NCBI RefSeq assembly: GCF_003112775.1
Contig: NZ_BFCH01000014.1
Coordinates: 1-61,762, forward strand
Reading direction: 5' to 3'
Origin: Mycobacterium montefiorense
Lineage (GTDB): Bacteria > Actinomycetota > Actinomycetes > Mycobacteriales > Mycobacteriaceae
Length of the DNA stretch: 61,762 nucleotides
The notes below the pieces were generated by a model. That model saw only the letters and a list, made by a program, of their open reading frames with translations, had not been told where the DNA came from and ran no database searches. Shown one piece after another: positions 1-8,172 of the stretch; within the stretch, counting starts at the first letter, position 1, and each line of letters begins with the position of its first letter. The position numbers and the translations under genes were made by a program.

Positions 1-1150
1 GAGGCGGGGTGGGTGCCAATGCCGCCGGGACGAATGCGGGGGCCACGACGATCGGCACCACCGGGATGGCGGGCAGCCCTGCCAAACCCGTCAAGGCTGC
101 CAAGCCGCCCGCCAGCGCGGGGACCGCCAGCGGCACCATGGACACGGTCAGGAGCGGCAGGATGATCGGGATCAGCACCAGCGTCTGTTCGAGCAACGTC
201 TTGAGCAATGCGATGGTGTCGGTGATGATCGTGCCGATGGCTTCGATGGCGGCGAACAACAGAGTCCAGAAGATGGTCGCCGGATTGCCCGACGCGAACG
301 CCGCCGCCAGGTCGGCCGCGATGAACGAAAAGGTCTGCGCCAGAAAGGCGAAATACGATCCGAAATCCATCGGATAGCCGAGCGCAAACGCGATGTTGAA
401 TGGGCTGAGGAAGCTCAGCGGATTACCGAGGACGGGCCGCCACGGGTTGAATCCGGAGAACAGGGCCCGAAAGAACGGGTTGTCCTTCAGCAAATCTATG
501 AGCGGCTGGATGTACTTCCTGTAGAAGTCGCCGAACCCGATCCGGTCCAACCATTCCAGGATCTGGCTCTGCCGATTGGGCGGTAGGGACGACGCGGCCG
601 CCGGCGTGTCGGCTGCCATGACCTGTGGCGCCGGTTCGATTTCCGGTGCGGCGGCCACCGCTGCTGTCGCAACACCCTGGTAGGTGCTCATCACGGTGGC
701 GGCCTGGACCCACTTGCGCGCATAGTCGGCTTCGTTCAGCGCGATCGGAATGGTGTTGAGGCCGAAGAAGTTGGTTGCCGTCAAGGCGCCGTGGGTGGCG
801 TGGTTGGCGGCCAGCTCCGGCAGGGACGGCATCGTCGCCAATGCCGCCGTGTAGGCGGTGGCCGTGAGTTCGTGCTCGGCCGCGATTGCCGCGCTGACGG
901 CGCTGGCCTGTTCCAGCCAGGCCAGATACGGCGCGTGCGCGTCCACGTATGTCGCGGCGGTCGGGCCGTCCCAGGTTCCGGCCTGCACGGCGCCCAACAG
1001 TGCGGTCAGCTCGGCCGCCGTCTGCGCATATTCGACGCTCAATGCGCCCCACGTCAACGCGACGGCCAGCAAGGGGCCGGGCCCTGGCCCGCTGCTGAGC
1101 AGCGCCGAATGCACCTCCGGAGGTTCGGCCATCCAGATCGGCGCGGTCAT
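1..1150 (-). CDS. PPE-family protein, PPE2-like (3' end outside window)
   Basis: The leftward reading frame starts with ATG at 1150 and stays open to the window edge (383 codons seen). The N-terminus begins [18 protein letters not shown], with the Pro-Pro-Glu motif at residues 10-12. A WxG-type turn (GTWDG) lies near residue 60, and the conserved stretch [17 protein letters not shown] sits near residue 125, all typical of the about 180-residue PPE helical domain. Beyond it are a hydrophobic middle (residues 200-340) and a Pro/Ala/Val-rich stretch. The protein closely resembles M. tuberculosis PPE2 (Rv0256c) as I remember it. PPE proteins are exported by ESX type VII systems, usually with a PE partner, but no PE gene is visible here. 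A B12 riboswitch precedes it, as for PPE2. The ribosome site is weak. The C-terminus, where PPE2 carries extra motifs, cannot be judged. Confidence 0.9.
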   Translation of the reverse strand, partial: MTAPIWMAEPPEVHSALLSSGPGPGPLLAVALTWGALSVEYAQTAAELTALLGAVQAGTWDGPTAATYVDAHAPYLAWLEQASAVSAAIAAEHELTATAYTAALATMPSLPELAANHATHGALTATNFFGLNTIPIALNEADYARKWVQAATVMSTYQGVATAAVAAAPEIEPAPQVMAADTPAAASSLPPNRQSQILEWLDRIGFGDFYRKYIQPLIDLLKDNPFFRALFSGFNPWRPVLGNPLSFLSPFNIAFALGYPMDFGSYFAFLAQTFSFIAADLAAAFASGNPATIFWTLLFAAIEAIGTIITDTIALLKTLLEQTLVLIPIILPLLTVSMVPLAVPALAGGLAALTGLAGLPAIPVVPIVVAPAFVPAALAPTPP

Positions 1151-1261
1151 CGATCGGCGCCCTGCGCTATAACGAAAACCCTTGCGGGAATGATCAAATG
1201 GCGGGTGGGGACGACAAAGTCCACCCATGCAGAACGTGACATCTACGTTTGACAGCTCTCT

Positions 1262-1278
1262 CGGGGTACTCCGCCCCG
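1262..1278 (-). promoter_or_regulatory. Possible riboswitch expression-platform hairpin
   Basis: CGGGG and CCCCG form a 5-bp G/C stem with a 7-nt loop just 3' of the aptamer on the minus strand. No U-run follows, so a simple intrinsic terminator is not obvious. It could act by Rho-dependent or translational control, or be incidental. The remaining leader (1151-1261) shows no other structure I can defend. Confidence 0.35.
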
Positions 1279-1290
1279 GGTCGCAGGACG

Positions 1291-1430
1291 CAATGACGCG
1301 AGTGTCCTGGCTCTCGGATCGCTGCTCGCCTCGCCTTCCGGCCTGCTGGTCGTGGCAGTTGAGGGTCGCTCCCCGATGACAGTGGCGGGACCGCGCCGGA
1401 TTCGCACCGGCTTCCTACATCGTCATCACC
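1291..1430 (-). promoter_or_regulatory. Cobalamin (B12) riboswitch aptamer
   Basis: Read on the minus strand, 1415 down to 1381 carries the B12 box in nearly consensus form: GGAAGCCGGTGCGAATCCGG followed by a C-rich segment ending CCGCCACTGT. Upstream, GATGACG (about 1424-1430) can pair with CGTCAT at about 1291-1297 to close the P1 stem. The late conserved segment GAGCCAGGACACTCG lies between. The aptamer is about 140 nt and its 3' end is about 140 nt before the PPE start. Riboswitches of this class switch genes off when adenosylcobalamin binds. The PPE2-cobQ-cobU operon of M. tuberculosis is led by the same class. Confidence 0.88.
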
Positions 1431-1501
1431 TTACGGGTGACATTGTCGCATCCGTTGCGCCCAAGCGGACGAGGGCCGAATCGGGCGAGAGGAAGCGCGG
1501 A

Positions 1502-3100
1502 TCACGCCGAGCGTTCCAGCAGCCGCAGCCCCAGGGAAAACAGCAGCCGCACCTCGGGATCGCCCAGTGAGGTCGACAGCCGCTTCTCGATCCGGCGCAC
1601 GCGATAGCGAACCGTGTTGGGATGGACCTGCAGCCACTGCGCGGCCGCCGCGAAGTCGCCGAAGCTATCCAGGTAGACCCGAAGAGTCTCGGCCAGCACC
1701 GGGTCGTGGGTCCGCAGGTCGCGTATCCGGGGATCGACCAACCGCTCGTCGGATCCGACCAACGTGACGATCTCGTCGAGCAGGACGGTAGTGCGTGCCT
1801 CGGCCAGCGAGGTCACTTGTCCGATCGAAATCGGGTGTCGCTCAGCGCTATCGAGCACGCGATCGACCTCGCTGCGCGCCGCGGCAACGCCGGCCAAACC
1901 GGCGACCGGCGCGGCGATGGCGGCCCGCAGCTCAACTCCGAGTTCGGTGCGCAATGCGTTGATCGTGCCGCGGACCCACGAGGTGACCGACCGGGCCGCC
2001 GAGGTCTGGGGCAGCAACACATAGATGCGCGCGCCATCCGAGGCTACCTGGGAGTCTCGGCGAAAAGCGCTGGCGCTCAACGCCAAAACGTCGGTCAGCC
2101 GCGGGTGACGGGGACCGGCGTCCGTCGCGTCCCAGGCGATCAGCGCGGCGGTACCGTCAGTGGCCAGGCCCAGTTCGCGGGCGATCCCCGCCACATCGGG
2201 CGGTTCGCCGTCGGTGAGGCCGAGCAGTTGTTGCACCCGTCGCGCATGCGTCGATGGCCGGGCCGCCAGCCGGAACATGATCCGGGCGGCCAGCACCGCC
2301 GCGCCGCGCAATATCTCCTCGGCGTCGTCGGCCAGCGGCGCCGACCCCTGCTGCACCCAGATAGTCCCGGCGAACACCGGCGGTCGCCGCGGCCCGGCCG
2401 GCGGCTGATAGATGCCGATCGCCAGCCGCGGCCGCAGGCGCAACTCCGGACGTTCGTCGACGCGGACCACCTCGCCGCTGGCCCGCAGCGCGTCGAAGAT
2501 GCCCCACTGGCCGATCCACTCGAGATGTTCGGGCGGCCCGGCCCGGCCCAGGATGGACAGCCGGCGCAGCTCGTCGGCTTCGTCGTTGGAGGCCGAGTAG
2601 GCGAGCACTTGCGACTGCGCGTTTTCGATGCTGACCATGCCGTGGATGCGGTCGGCCAGTGACTGCGCCAAGCCGAACAGGTCGGTGCCGGAGTCGTCCA
2701 TCGGATCGGCCCGATCGCCGTGGTGCTCCAAGACGTGGTTGACCAATTGATAGATCCGCTCCCAGCGGGCCTGCGGTTCCACGGCCGCCACCGCCGACCC
2801 CACCGCGACGGCCTTGATCACCAGTGCGTTCGACGGCTCCTTGGCGAAGATCGCCACCGGGGCGCGCTCGCGAGCCTGCTTGTCGATCCATCGCAGCGCC
2901 TCGTCGTCGCTGACGCCGAGCAGAAAGAACACGTCGGCCGACCCGGCGGCCGCCGCCAGGCCCAGACGGACGTCGTCGGAATCGATCAGCGCCGCCGACC
3001 CCACCGACAGGTCCAGGCCGCGCGGGGCGTCGACCAGGCTGACCAGCGTCGCATCCAGCGCCAACAGCAGCTGGCCCAGTCCAACCCCAGGCACCCGCAT
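1502..3100 (-). CDS. pruC: PucR-family transcriptional activator of proline use
   Basis: 532 aa. The N-terminal half resembles the purine-catabolism/PucR sensory domain. The C-terminus carries the HTH_30 helix-turn-helix of the family (about 480-520: LRVYLDSFGDFAAAAQWLQV and then HPNTVRYRVRRIEKRL). The gene is divergent from rocA-putB with 83 bp between start codons. That is the arrangement of M. tuberculosis Rv1186c (PruC), which activates rocA and putB in response to proline. ATG at 3100 is the only start matching the family N-terminus. It probably binds the intervening region. Function is inferred from family and context. Confidence 0.87.
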   Translation of the reverse strand: MRVPGVGLGQLLLALDATLVSLVDAPRGLDLSVGSAALIDSDDVRLGLAAAAGSADVFFLLGVSDDEALRWIDKQARERAPVAIFAKEPSNALVIKAVAVGSAVAAVEPQARWERIYQLVNHVLEHHGDRADPMDDSGTDLFGLAQSLADRIHGMVSIENAQSQVLAYSASNDEADELRRLSILGRAGPPEHLEWIGQWGIFDALRASGEVVRVDERPELRLRPRLAIGIYQPPAGPRRPPVFAGTIWVQQGSAPLADDAEEILRGAAVLAARIMFRLAARPSTHARRVQQLLGLTDGEPPDVAGIARELGLATDGTAALIAWDATDAGPRHPRLTDVLALSASAFRRDSQVASDGARIYVLLPQTSAARSVTSWVRGTINALRTELGVELRAAIAAPVAGLAGVAAARSEVDRVLDSAERHPISIGQVTSLAEARTTVLLDEIVTLVGSDERLVDPRIRDLRTHDPVLAETLRVYLDSFGDFAAAAQWLQVHPNTVRYRVRRIEKRLSTSLGDPEVRLLFSLGLRLLERSA

Positions 3101-3183
3101 GTTGTCCGATTTTACTACAAAGTCTGGATGATCTTGTCTGATCAGCTAACAGTATGCGGGGCCGCGCCGAGGATCCTGGCAGC
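3101..3183. promoter_or_regulatory. Divergent pruC/rocA promoter region
   Basis: This 83-bp A/T-richer spacer separates two divergent genes and must hold both promoters. The 8-bp palindrome CTGATCAG lies at 3138-3145, followed by TAACAGTAT, which may serve as a -10-like element for rocA. The palindrome is a candidate PruC or core-promoter element, but I have no binding evidence. Confidence 0.45.
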
Positions 3184-4815
3184 ATGGATGCGATCACCCA
3201 GGTGCCGACACCGGTCAACGAGCCGGTCCACGACTACGCCCCGCACTCTCCCGAACGCGCCCGCCTGCACGTCGAACTGGCCGAGCTGGCGGATCATCCG
3301 ATCGACCTCCCGCATGTCATCGCCGGTTCGCACCGGATGGGGGACGGTGAACGCATCGATGTCGTCCAGCCGCACCGGCACGCCGCCACGCTGGGCACCC
3401 TGACCAACGCCGGCCACGCCGACGCGGTCGCGGCCATCGAAGCGGCGATGGCCGCGAAGAAGGACTGGTCGGCAATGCCTTTCGACGAGCGCGCCGCCGT
3501 GTTCCTGCGGGCCGCCGACCTGCTGGCGGGTCCGTGGCGGGAGAAGATCGCCGCCGCGACGATGCTCGGCCAGTCCAAGTCCGTATACCAGGCCGAGATC
3601 GATTCCCCGTGCGAGCAGATCGATTTCTGGCGGTTCAACGTGGCCTTCGCCCGTCAGATCATGGCGCAACAGCCAGTCAGCGGGCCGGGCGAATGGAACC
3701 GCAGCGAGTACCGCCCGCTGGACGGCTTCGTCTACGCGATCACGCCGTTCAACTTCACCTCGATCGCCGGCAACCTGCCGACGGCACCCGCGCTGATGGG
3801 CAACACCGTGGTGTGGAAGCCGTCGATCACCCAGACCCTGTCGGCATACCTGACCCTGCAGCTGCTCGAGGCCGCCGGCCTTCCGCCCGGCGTGATCAAC
3901 CTGGTCACCGGCGACGGCCTCGCGGTTTCCGATGTGGCACTGGCCGATCCGCGGCTGGCCGGCATCCACTTCACCGGATCGACGGCCACCTTCCAGCATC
4001 TGTGGCAGCAGGTGGGCACCAACATCGGCCACTACCATAGCTATCCGCGGCTGGTCGGCGAGACCGGTGGCAAGGACTTCGTGGTCGCACACGCCTCGGC
4101 GCGCCCGGATGTGTTGTGCACGGCGCTGATTCGCGGGGCGTTCGACTACCAGGGCCAGAAGTGCTCGGCGGCTTCGCGGGCATTCATCCCGCATTCGGTG
4201 TGGCAGCACATGGGTGACGACTTCCTGGGCGCGGCGGCCGCGCTGAGCTACGGCGACATCACTGACCTGACCAACTACGGCGGCGCACTGATCGACCGCC
4301 GGGCGTTCACCAAGAACGTCAACGCCATCGAGCGGGCCAAGGGCGCACGCGGCGTCACCATCGCGGCCGGCGGCGAATACGACGACAGCGTCGGCTATTT
4401 CGTCCGCCCAACCGTTCTGCTGTCCGACGACCCTACCGACGAGTCTTTCTCGACCGAGTACTTCGGCCCGCTGCTGTCGGTGCACGTCTACCCCGACGAT
4501 TCCTACGAGCGCATCCTCGACGTGATCGACACCGGGTCGCGTTACGCGCTGACCGGCGCGGTGATCGCCGACGACCGCCAGGCCGTACTCACCGCGCAGG
4601 ACCGGTTGCGATTCGCGGCCGGGAACTTCTACGTCAACGACAAGCCGACCGGGGCGGTCGTCGGGCGCCAGCCGTTCGGCGGTTCCCGCGGTTCGGGGAC
4701 CAACGACAAGGCCGGTTCGGTGCTGAATCTGCTTCGCTGGACCTCGGCACGCACCATCAAGGAGACGTTCGTCCCGGCCACGCAGTACACCTATCCGCAC
4801 ATGGGGTCCGACTGA
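3184..4815 (+). CDS. rocA: 1-pyrroline-5-carboxylate (P5C) dehydrogenase
   Basis: 543 aa from ATG 3184 (MDAITQVP...), the start that matches the mycobacterial RocA N-terminus. An upstream in-frame start at 3154 is less likely. It is an aldehyde dehydrogenase of the P5C type: PFNFTSIAGNLPTAPALMGN in the NAD-binding region, the glutamate motif LVGETGGKDF (about 300), and the nucleophilic cysteine in FDYQGQKCSAASRAF (about 330). It oxidises glutamate semialdehyde/P5C to glutamate with NAD+, the second step of proline degradation. It also detoxifies P5C produced by PutB. Its stop codon overlaps the putB start (TGATG), so the two are translationally coupled. Confidence 0.95.
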   Translation: MDAITQVPTPVNEPVHDYAPHSPERARLHVELAELADHPIDLPHVIAGSHRMGDGERIDVVQPHRHAATLGTLTNAGHADAVAAIEAAMAAKKDWSAMPFDERAAVFLRAADLLAGPWREKIAAATMLGQSKSVYQAEIDSPCEQIDFWRFNVAFARQIMAQQPVSGPGEWNRSEYRPLDGFVYAITPFNFTSIAGNLPTAPALMGNTVVWKPSITQTLSAYLTLQLLEAAGLPPGVINLVTGDGLAVSDVALADPRLAGIHFTGSTATFQHLWQQVGTNIGHYHSYPRLVGETGGKDFVVAHASARPDVLCTALIRGAFDYQGQKCSAASRAFIPHSVWQHMGDDFLGAAAALSYGDITDLTNYGGALIDRRAFTKNVNAIERAKGARGVTIAAGGEYDDSVGYFVRPTVLLSDDPTDESFSTEYFGPLLSVHVYPDDSYERILDVIDTGSRYALTGAVIADDRQAVLTAQDRLRFAAGNFYVNDKPTGAVVGRQPFGGSRGSGTNDKAGSVLNLLRWTSARTIKETFVPATQYTYPHMGSD

Positions 4816-5777
4816 TGGCCGGCGTGTTCGCCAACACGCTTCGGCCGGCCATCATGGCCGCCAGCCGGCGCCACGGATTGCGCCGCGCCGCCGAAGGGCT
4901 GCCGGTCACCCGTAGGGTGGTGCACCGCTTCGTCCCGGGCGAGACGATCGATTCCGCGCTCAATAGTGTTGTGGCCCTGCGTGCGTCGAGCCGCCTGGTC
5001 AGCGTGGACTATCTGGGCGAGGACGTCTGTGATGCCGACGACGCCGATGCTGCCGCGCAGACCTACCTGGAACTGATCGAGAACCTGGGCCGTCTCGGCG
5101 ATGCCGTCGGCGGAGATGTCCGGCCGCTGGAGGTGTCGGTCAAGTTGTCGGCGCTGGGCCAATCGCTGGAGCGCGACGGCGAGAAGATCGCCCGGGAAAA
5201 CGCGTGGTCCATCTGCGATGCCGCCGGGCGGGCCGGCGTGTGGGTAACGGTGGACGCCGAGAACCACACCACGACCGATTCGACGCTGTCCATCGTGCGC
5301 GATCTGCAGGCCGAATTTCCTTGGCTAGGAACCGTTTTGCAGGCCTATCTGAGGCGCACGCTGGGCGACTGCGAGGAATTCGCCGCCTCGGGAGCCCGGA
5401 TCCGGCTGTGCAAAGGTGCGTACGACGAGCCGGCCTCAGTGGCCTACCGGGACCGCGACGAGGTCACCGAGTCATATCTGACCTGCCTTCGGGCGTTGAT
5501 GGCAGGGTCGGGTTATCCGATGATCGCCTCGCACGACCCCGTGATCATCGAGGCGGTACCGGCCATGGTCAGTCAATCAGGGCGTCACACTGACGGTTTC
5601 GAGTACCAAATGCTGTACGGCATCCGCGACGACGAACAGCGCCGACTGGCCGACGCCGGCAATCAGGTCCGGACGTATGTGCCCTTCGGCACGCAGTGGT
5701 ACGGATACTTTATGCGCAGGCTGGCCGAACGCCCCGCCAACCTGACGTTCTTCCTGCGGGCGCTAGCGGGCCACTGA
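4815..5777 (+). CDS. putB: Proline dehydrogenase (monofunctional)
   Basis: 320 aa, the size of the short monofunctional PutB class. It should form a FAD-dependent beta8/alpha8 barrel that oxidises proline to P5C and passes electrons to the respiratory chain. Visible barrel motifs are VSVKLSALGQ (about 115), VTVDAENHTTTD (about 145), RLCKGAYDEPASVAYRD (about 200) and IASHDP (about 235). C-terminal FEYQMLYGIRD and FMRRLAERPAN carry the substrate-carboxylate-binding arginines of the family. The start overlaps the rocA stop by one base, so the pair is one operon probably activated by PruC. Confidence 0.95.
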   Translation: MAGVFANTLRPAIMAASRRHGLRRAAEGLPVTRRVVHRFVPGETIDSALNSVVALRASSRLVSVDYLGEDVCDADDADAAAQTYLELIENLGRLGDAVGGDVRPLEVSVKLSALGQSLERDGEKIARENAWSICDAAGRAGVWVTVDAENHTTTDSTLSIVRDLQAEFPWLGTVLQAYLRRTLGDCEEFAASGARIRLCKGAYDEPASVAYRDRDEVTESYLTCLRALMAGSGYPMIASHDPVIIEAVPAMVSQSGRHTDGFEYQMLYGIRDDEQRRLADAGNQVRTYVPFGTQWYGYFMRRLAERPANLTFFLRALAGH

Positions 5778-5796
5778 GTATGCGTCGTTGGCGTTG

Positions 5797-5869
5797 AGTG
5801 TGCGTTCAGGGTGCCGATTGTCGGCGTGTCGCCGCCGTAGACGCACACTAAAAGCCGTCAACGCACACT
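5797..5869. repeat. Nested inverted-repeat element between convergent genes
   Basis: AGTGTGCGT (5797-5805) is complementary to ACGCACACT at 5841-5849 and again at 5861-5869. Inside the first pair lies a second perfect hairpin, GCCGA-TTG-TCGGC (5813-5825). The element fills most of the 125-bp spacer between convergent putB and the TetR gene. It could end transcription from both sides or be a copy of a dispersed mycobacterial intergenic palindrome. Confidence 0.6.
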
Positions 5870-5902
5870 GGACGCGGCGGGTGAACGGCGACCGGCCCAA
5901 CG

Positions 5903-6517
5903 CTACTGAGCGCGTCGCGGCCGCGGGCGTTCGCTGGCGAACCCGCGCACCACGTGCGCGCAGACGAATTCGGTGACGACGTCGGGGTTGTCCATGTCCC
6001 GGATCGGCGACGGTGTGCTGAACAGCGAGAACAGGATTCGCGCGAACCATTCACCCGCGGCTTCGACGTCCAGGTCCTTGCGGACCTCACCGGTCAGCTT
6101 GGCGGCGGACAGGTAGGGCGCCAGGAAGTCCACGCATTCGCGCAGCAGTACGGCCGCATCCTTGGTCAGCAGCAGACTGATCGCGTCTTCGTCGAAGTAC
6201 TCCTCGGAGGCCATCACCCGTCGCGCCTGCATCACGAATACCGCTGCCGCACAAAGCTTGTCCTCAAGCGTGCCGCCCCCATCCATCGCCATGGACATCT
6301 CGCGATAGAACCACTCGGACGCATGCTCGGCGCACGCCTCGACGATGGCGGCCTTGTCGGAAAAGTACTCGTAGATGGTGCTGCGTGACACCCCGGCCCG
6401 CTTGGCGATGTCGACGATCGTCGCCTTCTGCAAACCCTGCTTGCCGAAACACCAGAACGCGGACTCGACGATGAGCTCGCGGGTATCGGCCGTCTGAGTC
6501 AACTCGGAAGCCGTCAT
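5903..6517 (-). CDS. TetR/AcrR-family regulator of the adjacent catabolic operon
   Basis: 204 aa. The N-terminal TetR DNA-binding domain is clear: ATIVDIAKRAGVSRSTIYEYF near residues 33-52 is the helix-turn-helix. The ligand-binding C-terminus is less conserved. It is the last gene of a leftward run that starts at the P450, 24 bp after the thiolase stop, with a good ribosome site (GGGAGGAC). Local regulators at the end of lipid-catabolism operons commonly repress the operon and respond to an acyl-CoA intermediate. That role is inference. The candidate operator is in the 12626-12832 intergenic region. Confidence 0.85.
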   Translation of the reverse strand: MTASELTQTADTRELIVESAFWCFGKQGLQKATIVDIAKRAGVSRSTIYEYFSDKAAIVEACAEHASEWFYREMSMAMDGGGTLEDKLCAAAVFVMQARRVMASEEYFDEDAISLLLTKDAAVLLRECVDFLAPYLSAAKLTGEVRKDLDVEAAGEWFARILFSLFSTPSPIRDMDNPDVVTEFVCAHVVRGFASERPRPRRAQ

Positions 6518-6541
6518 GGTGTCCTCCCCTCTACGACGCGC

Positions 6542-7708
6542 TTACCCGGCCGGCGCGAGAATCAGGCCACTGGTCGGCACTCCGGTTCCGGAGGTGACCA
6601 ACACGTGTTCGACATTGTCGACCTGGTTATGTGACGTTCCGCGAATCTGGCGCACGCCTTCGGTGATGCCGTTCATCCCGTGGATGTAGGCCTCGCCGAG
6701 CAGTCCGCCATTGGTGTTGATCGGGAATTGCCCGCCTAGCGAGAGCCGTTCGACGGTGGCGAAGTCTTTGGCTTCGCCACGTCCGCAGAACCCGAGTTCT
6801 TCGAGCTGGGTGAACACGAAAGGCGTGAAATGGTCATAGATGAACGCGGTTTGGATGTCTTGGGGCTTGAGGCCGGAGTCACGCCACAGCCGGTCGGCGA
6901 CCACGCCCATCTCCGGGAGCCCGGTGATGTCGTTGCGGTAATAGCTGGTCATCATTTCGCCGTTGGCCGCCGCGCCCTGGGCGGCCGCGCTGATGATCGC
7001 CGGCGGCTGCCTCAGGTCGCGAGCGCGTTCGGCGCTGGTCACCACCAGCGCGACTCCGCCGTCGCTCTCCTGACAGCAATCCAGCAGTCGCAGTACGGGT
7101 TCGACGATCCAGCGGGAATTCTGATGGTCTTCCAGCGTGATCGGCCGCTGGTAGAACCACGCGTCGGGGTTGGTAGCGGCGTGCTTGCGGTCGACGACCG
7201 CGATGCGGCCGAAGTCCTCGTTGGTGACGCCATAGGTCGACATGTAGCGCTGCGCGTGCATCGCGACCCACGCTGCGGGAGTGAGCAATCCGAATGGCGC
7301 GTAGTGCGCCATGAACAACGGGGTCTCCGCACTGGTGCGTCCGCTGCCGCCGAACCGGAACCCGGAGCGTTCGTTGAAGGCCCGCCAGCACACCACCACA
7401 TCGGCGACGCCACTCGCGACGGCCATGGCCGCGTGCACGACCGTGCCGGACGCCGCGCCGCCGCCGTGATGCACCCGGGAGAAGAAGCTGAGATCGCCGA
7501 TGCCCACGTTGCGGGCGATGTCGATCTCGTCGCTGGAGTCCATCGTGAAGGTGACCATGCCGTCGACGTCACTGGGGGCCAAGCCGGCATCGTCGAGCGC
7601 GGCGCTGACCGCTTCGCACGCCAATTGCAGTTCACTGCGCCCGGATTCCTTGGAGAACTCGGTTTGACCGATTCCGGCGATCGCGCAGCTGCCGGGTAGG
7701 GCGCTCAT
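6542..7708 (-). CDS. Thiolase-fold lipid-transfer/aldolase protein (Ltp2-like)
   Basis: 388 aa, SCP-x/thiolase superfamily. At the place of the usual nucleophilic cysteine the protein reads HHGGGAASGT, with no Cys, as in Ltp2-type retro-aldolases. The C-terminal segment NTNGGLLGEAYIHGMNG keeps the Tyr/His-rich active-site loop of that subgroup. Ltp2 cleaves a hydroxylated side-chain acyl-CoA to a ketone or aldehyde plus a short acyl-CoA, and needs the DUF35 domain of ChsH2 as partner. Here a stand-alone DUF35 protein lies three genes upstream in the same operon. The start overlaps the MaoC stop (ATGA). The specific aldolase call is family inference; thiolase superfamily is certain. Confidence 0.85.
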   Translation of the reverse strand: MSALPGSCAIAGIGQTEFSKESGRSELQLACEAVSAALDDAGLAPSDVDGMVTFTMDSSDEIDIARNVGIGDLSFFSRVHHGGGAASGTVVHAAMAVASGVADVVVCWRAFNERSGFRFGGSGRTSAETPLFMAHYAPFGLLTPAAWVAMHAQRYMSTYGVTNEDFGRIAVVDRKHAATNPDAWFYQRPITLEDHQNSRWIVEPVLRLLDCCQESDGGVALVVTSAERARDLRQPPAIISAAAQGAAANGEMMTSYYRNDITGLPEMGVVADRLWRDSGLKPQDIQTAFIYDHFTPFVFTQLEELGFCGRGEAKDFATVERLSLGGQFPINTNGGLLGEAYIHGMNGITEGVRQIRGTSHNQVDNVEHVLVTSGTGVPTSGLILAPAG

Positions 7709-8172
7709 GCTCCACCCCTTATTAAGGCTCCGTCGAGCAGGCTGAGGATCGCGGTACCCGAGACATGGTCACCAAGGCTGTTGGAACCCCTGAAGGTGAC
7801 CTCGACGAAGTTCTCGCCGCCCGTCCCTTCGGTCTTGCCGGTCACGCTCCCGGTGAAGCGCAGCGGATCGTCGGGAAAACACGGCACGCCAAGCCGGATC
7901 GAGAGATTCTTGACCATCGCTTCGGGGCCGGCCCAGTCGGTCAGGAAGCGCACGCAATATCCGTTGGTGGTCAGGATGTTCATGAACAGGTTGGGCGATC
8001 CCTGCTTCTTGGCGTATTCAACATCGTGGTGCACCGGCATGAAGTCACGCGACGCGATCGCGCCGGCAACGATCATCGTTGTGGTGATCGGGATTTCGAG
8101 CGGGGTGGCCTCGTCACCGACATTGATGTCGGCCCACTTCAGCGTGGTGGTGCGGTTTGCGGTCGTCGTCAT
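7705..8172 (-). CDS. MaoC-like hydratase (ChsH1-like catalytic subunit)
   Basis: 155 aa from ATG 8172, which overlaps the upstream acyl-CoA dehydrogenase stop by ATGA. It is a single hot-dog domain with the hydratase-2 signature near residue 45: SRDFMPVHHDVEYA contains Asp-x4-His, the catalytic pair of R-specific enoyl-CoA hydratases. In the cholesterol pathway ChsH1 supplies the catalytic residues and pairs with the inactive N-terminal domain of ChsH2. The equivalent partner here is the 183-aa protein at 9681-10232. Predicted role: hydration of an alpha,beta-unsaturated side-chain acyl-CoA before aldol cleavage. Confidence 0.85.
   Translation of the reverse strand: MTTTANRTTTLKWADINVGDEATPLEIPITTTMIVAGAIASRDFMPVHHDVEYAKKQGSPNLFMNILTTNGYCVRFLTDWAGPEAMVKNLSIRLGVPCFPDDPLRFTGSVTGKTEGTGGENFVEVTFRGSNSLGDHVSGTAILSLLDGALIRGGA

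Noticed and set aside
1622..2662. 346-aa open frame antisense to pruC
   Set aside because: No domain and overlaps a clear PucR-family gene.
3142..4800. 552-aa open frame antisense to rocA
   Set aside because: Exact mirror of a real gene in high-GC DNA; composition is Arg/Gly/Val-rich with no recognisable domain, and rocA is well conserved.
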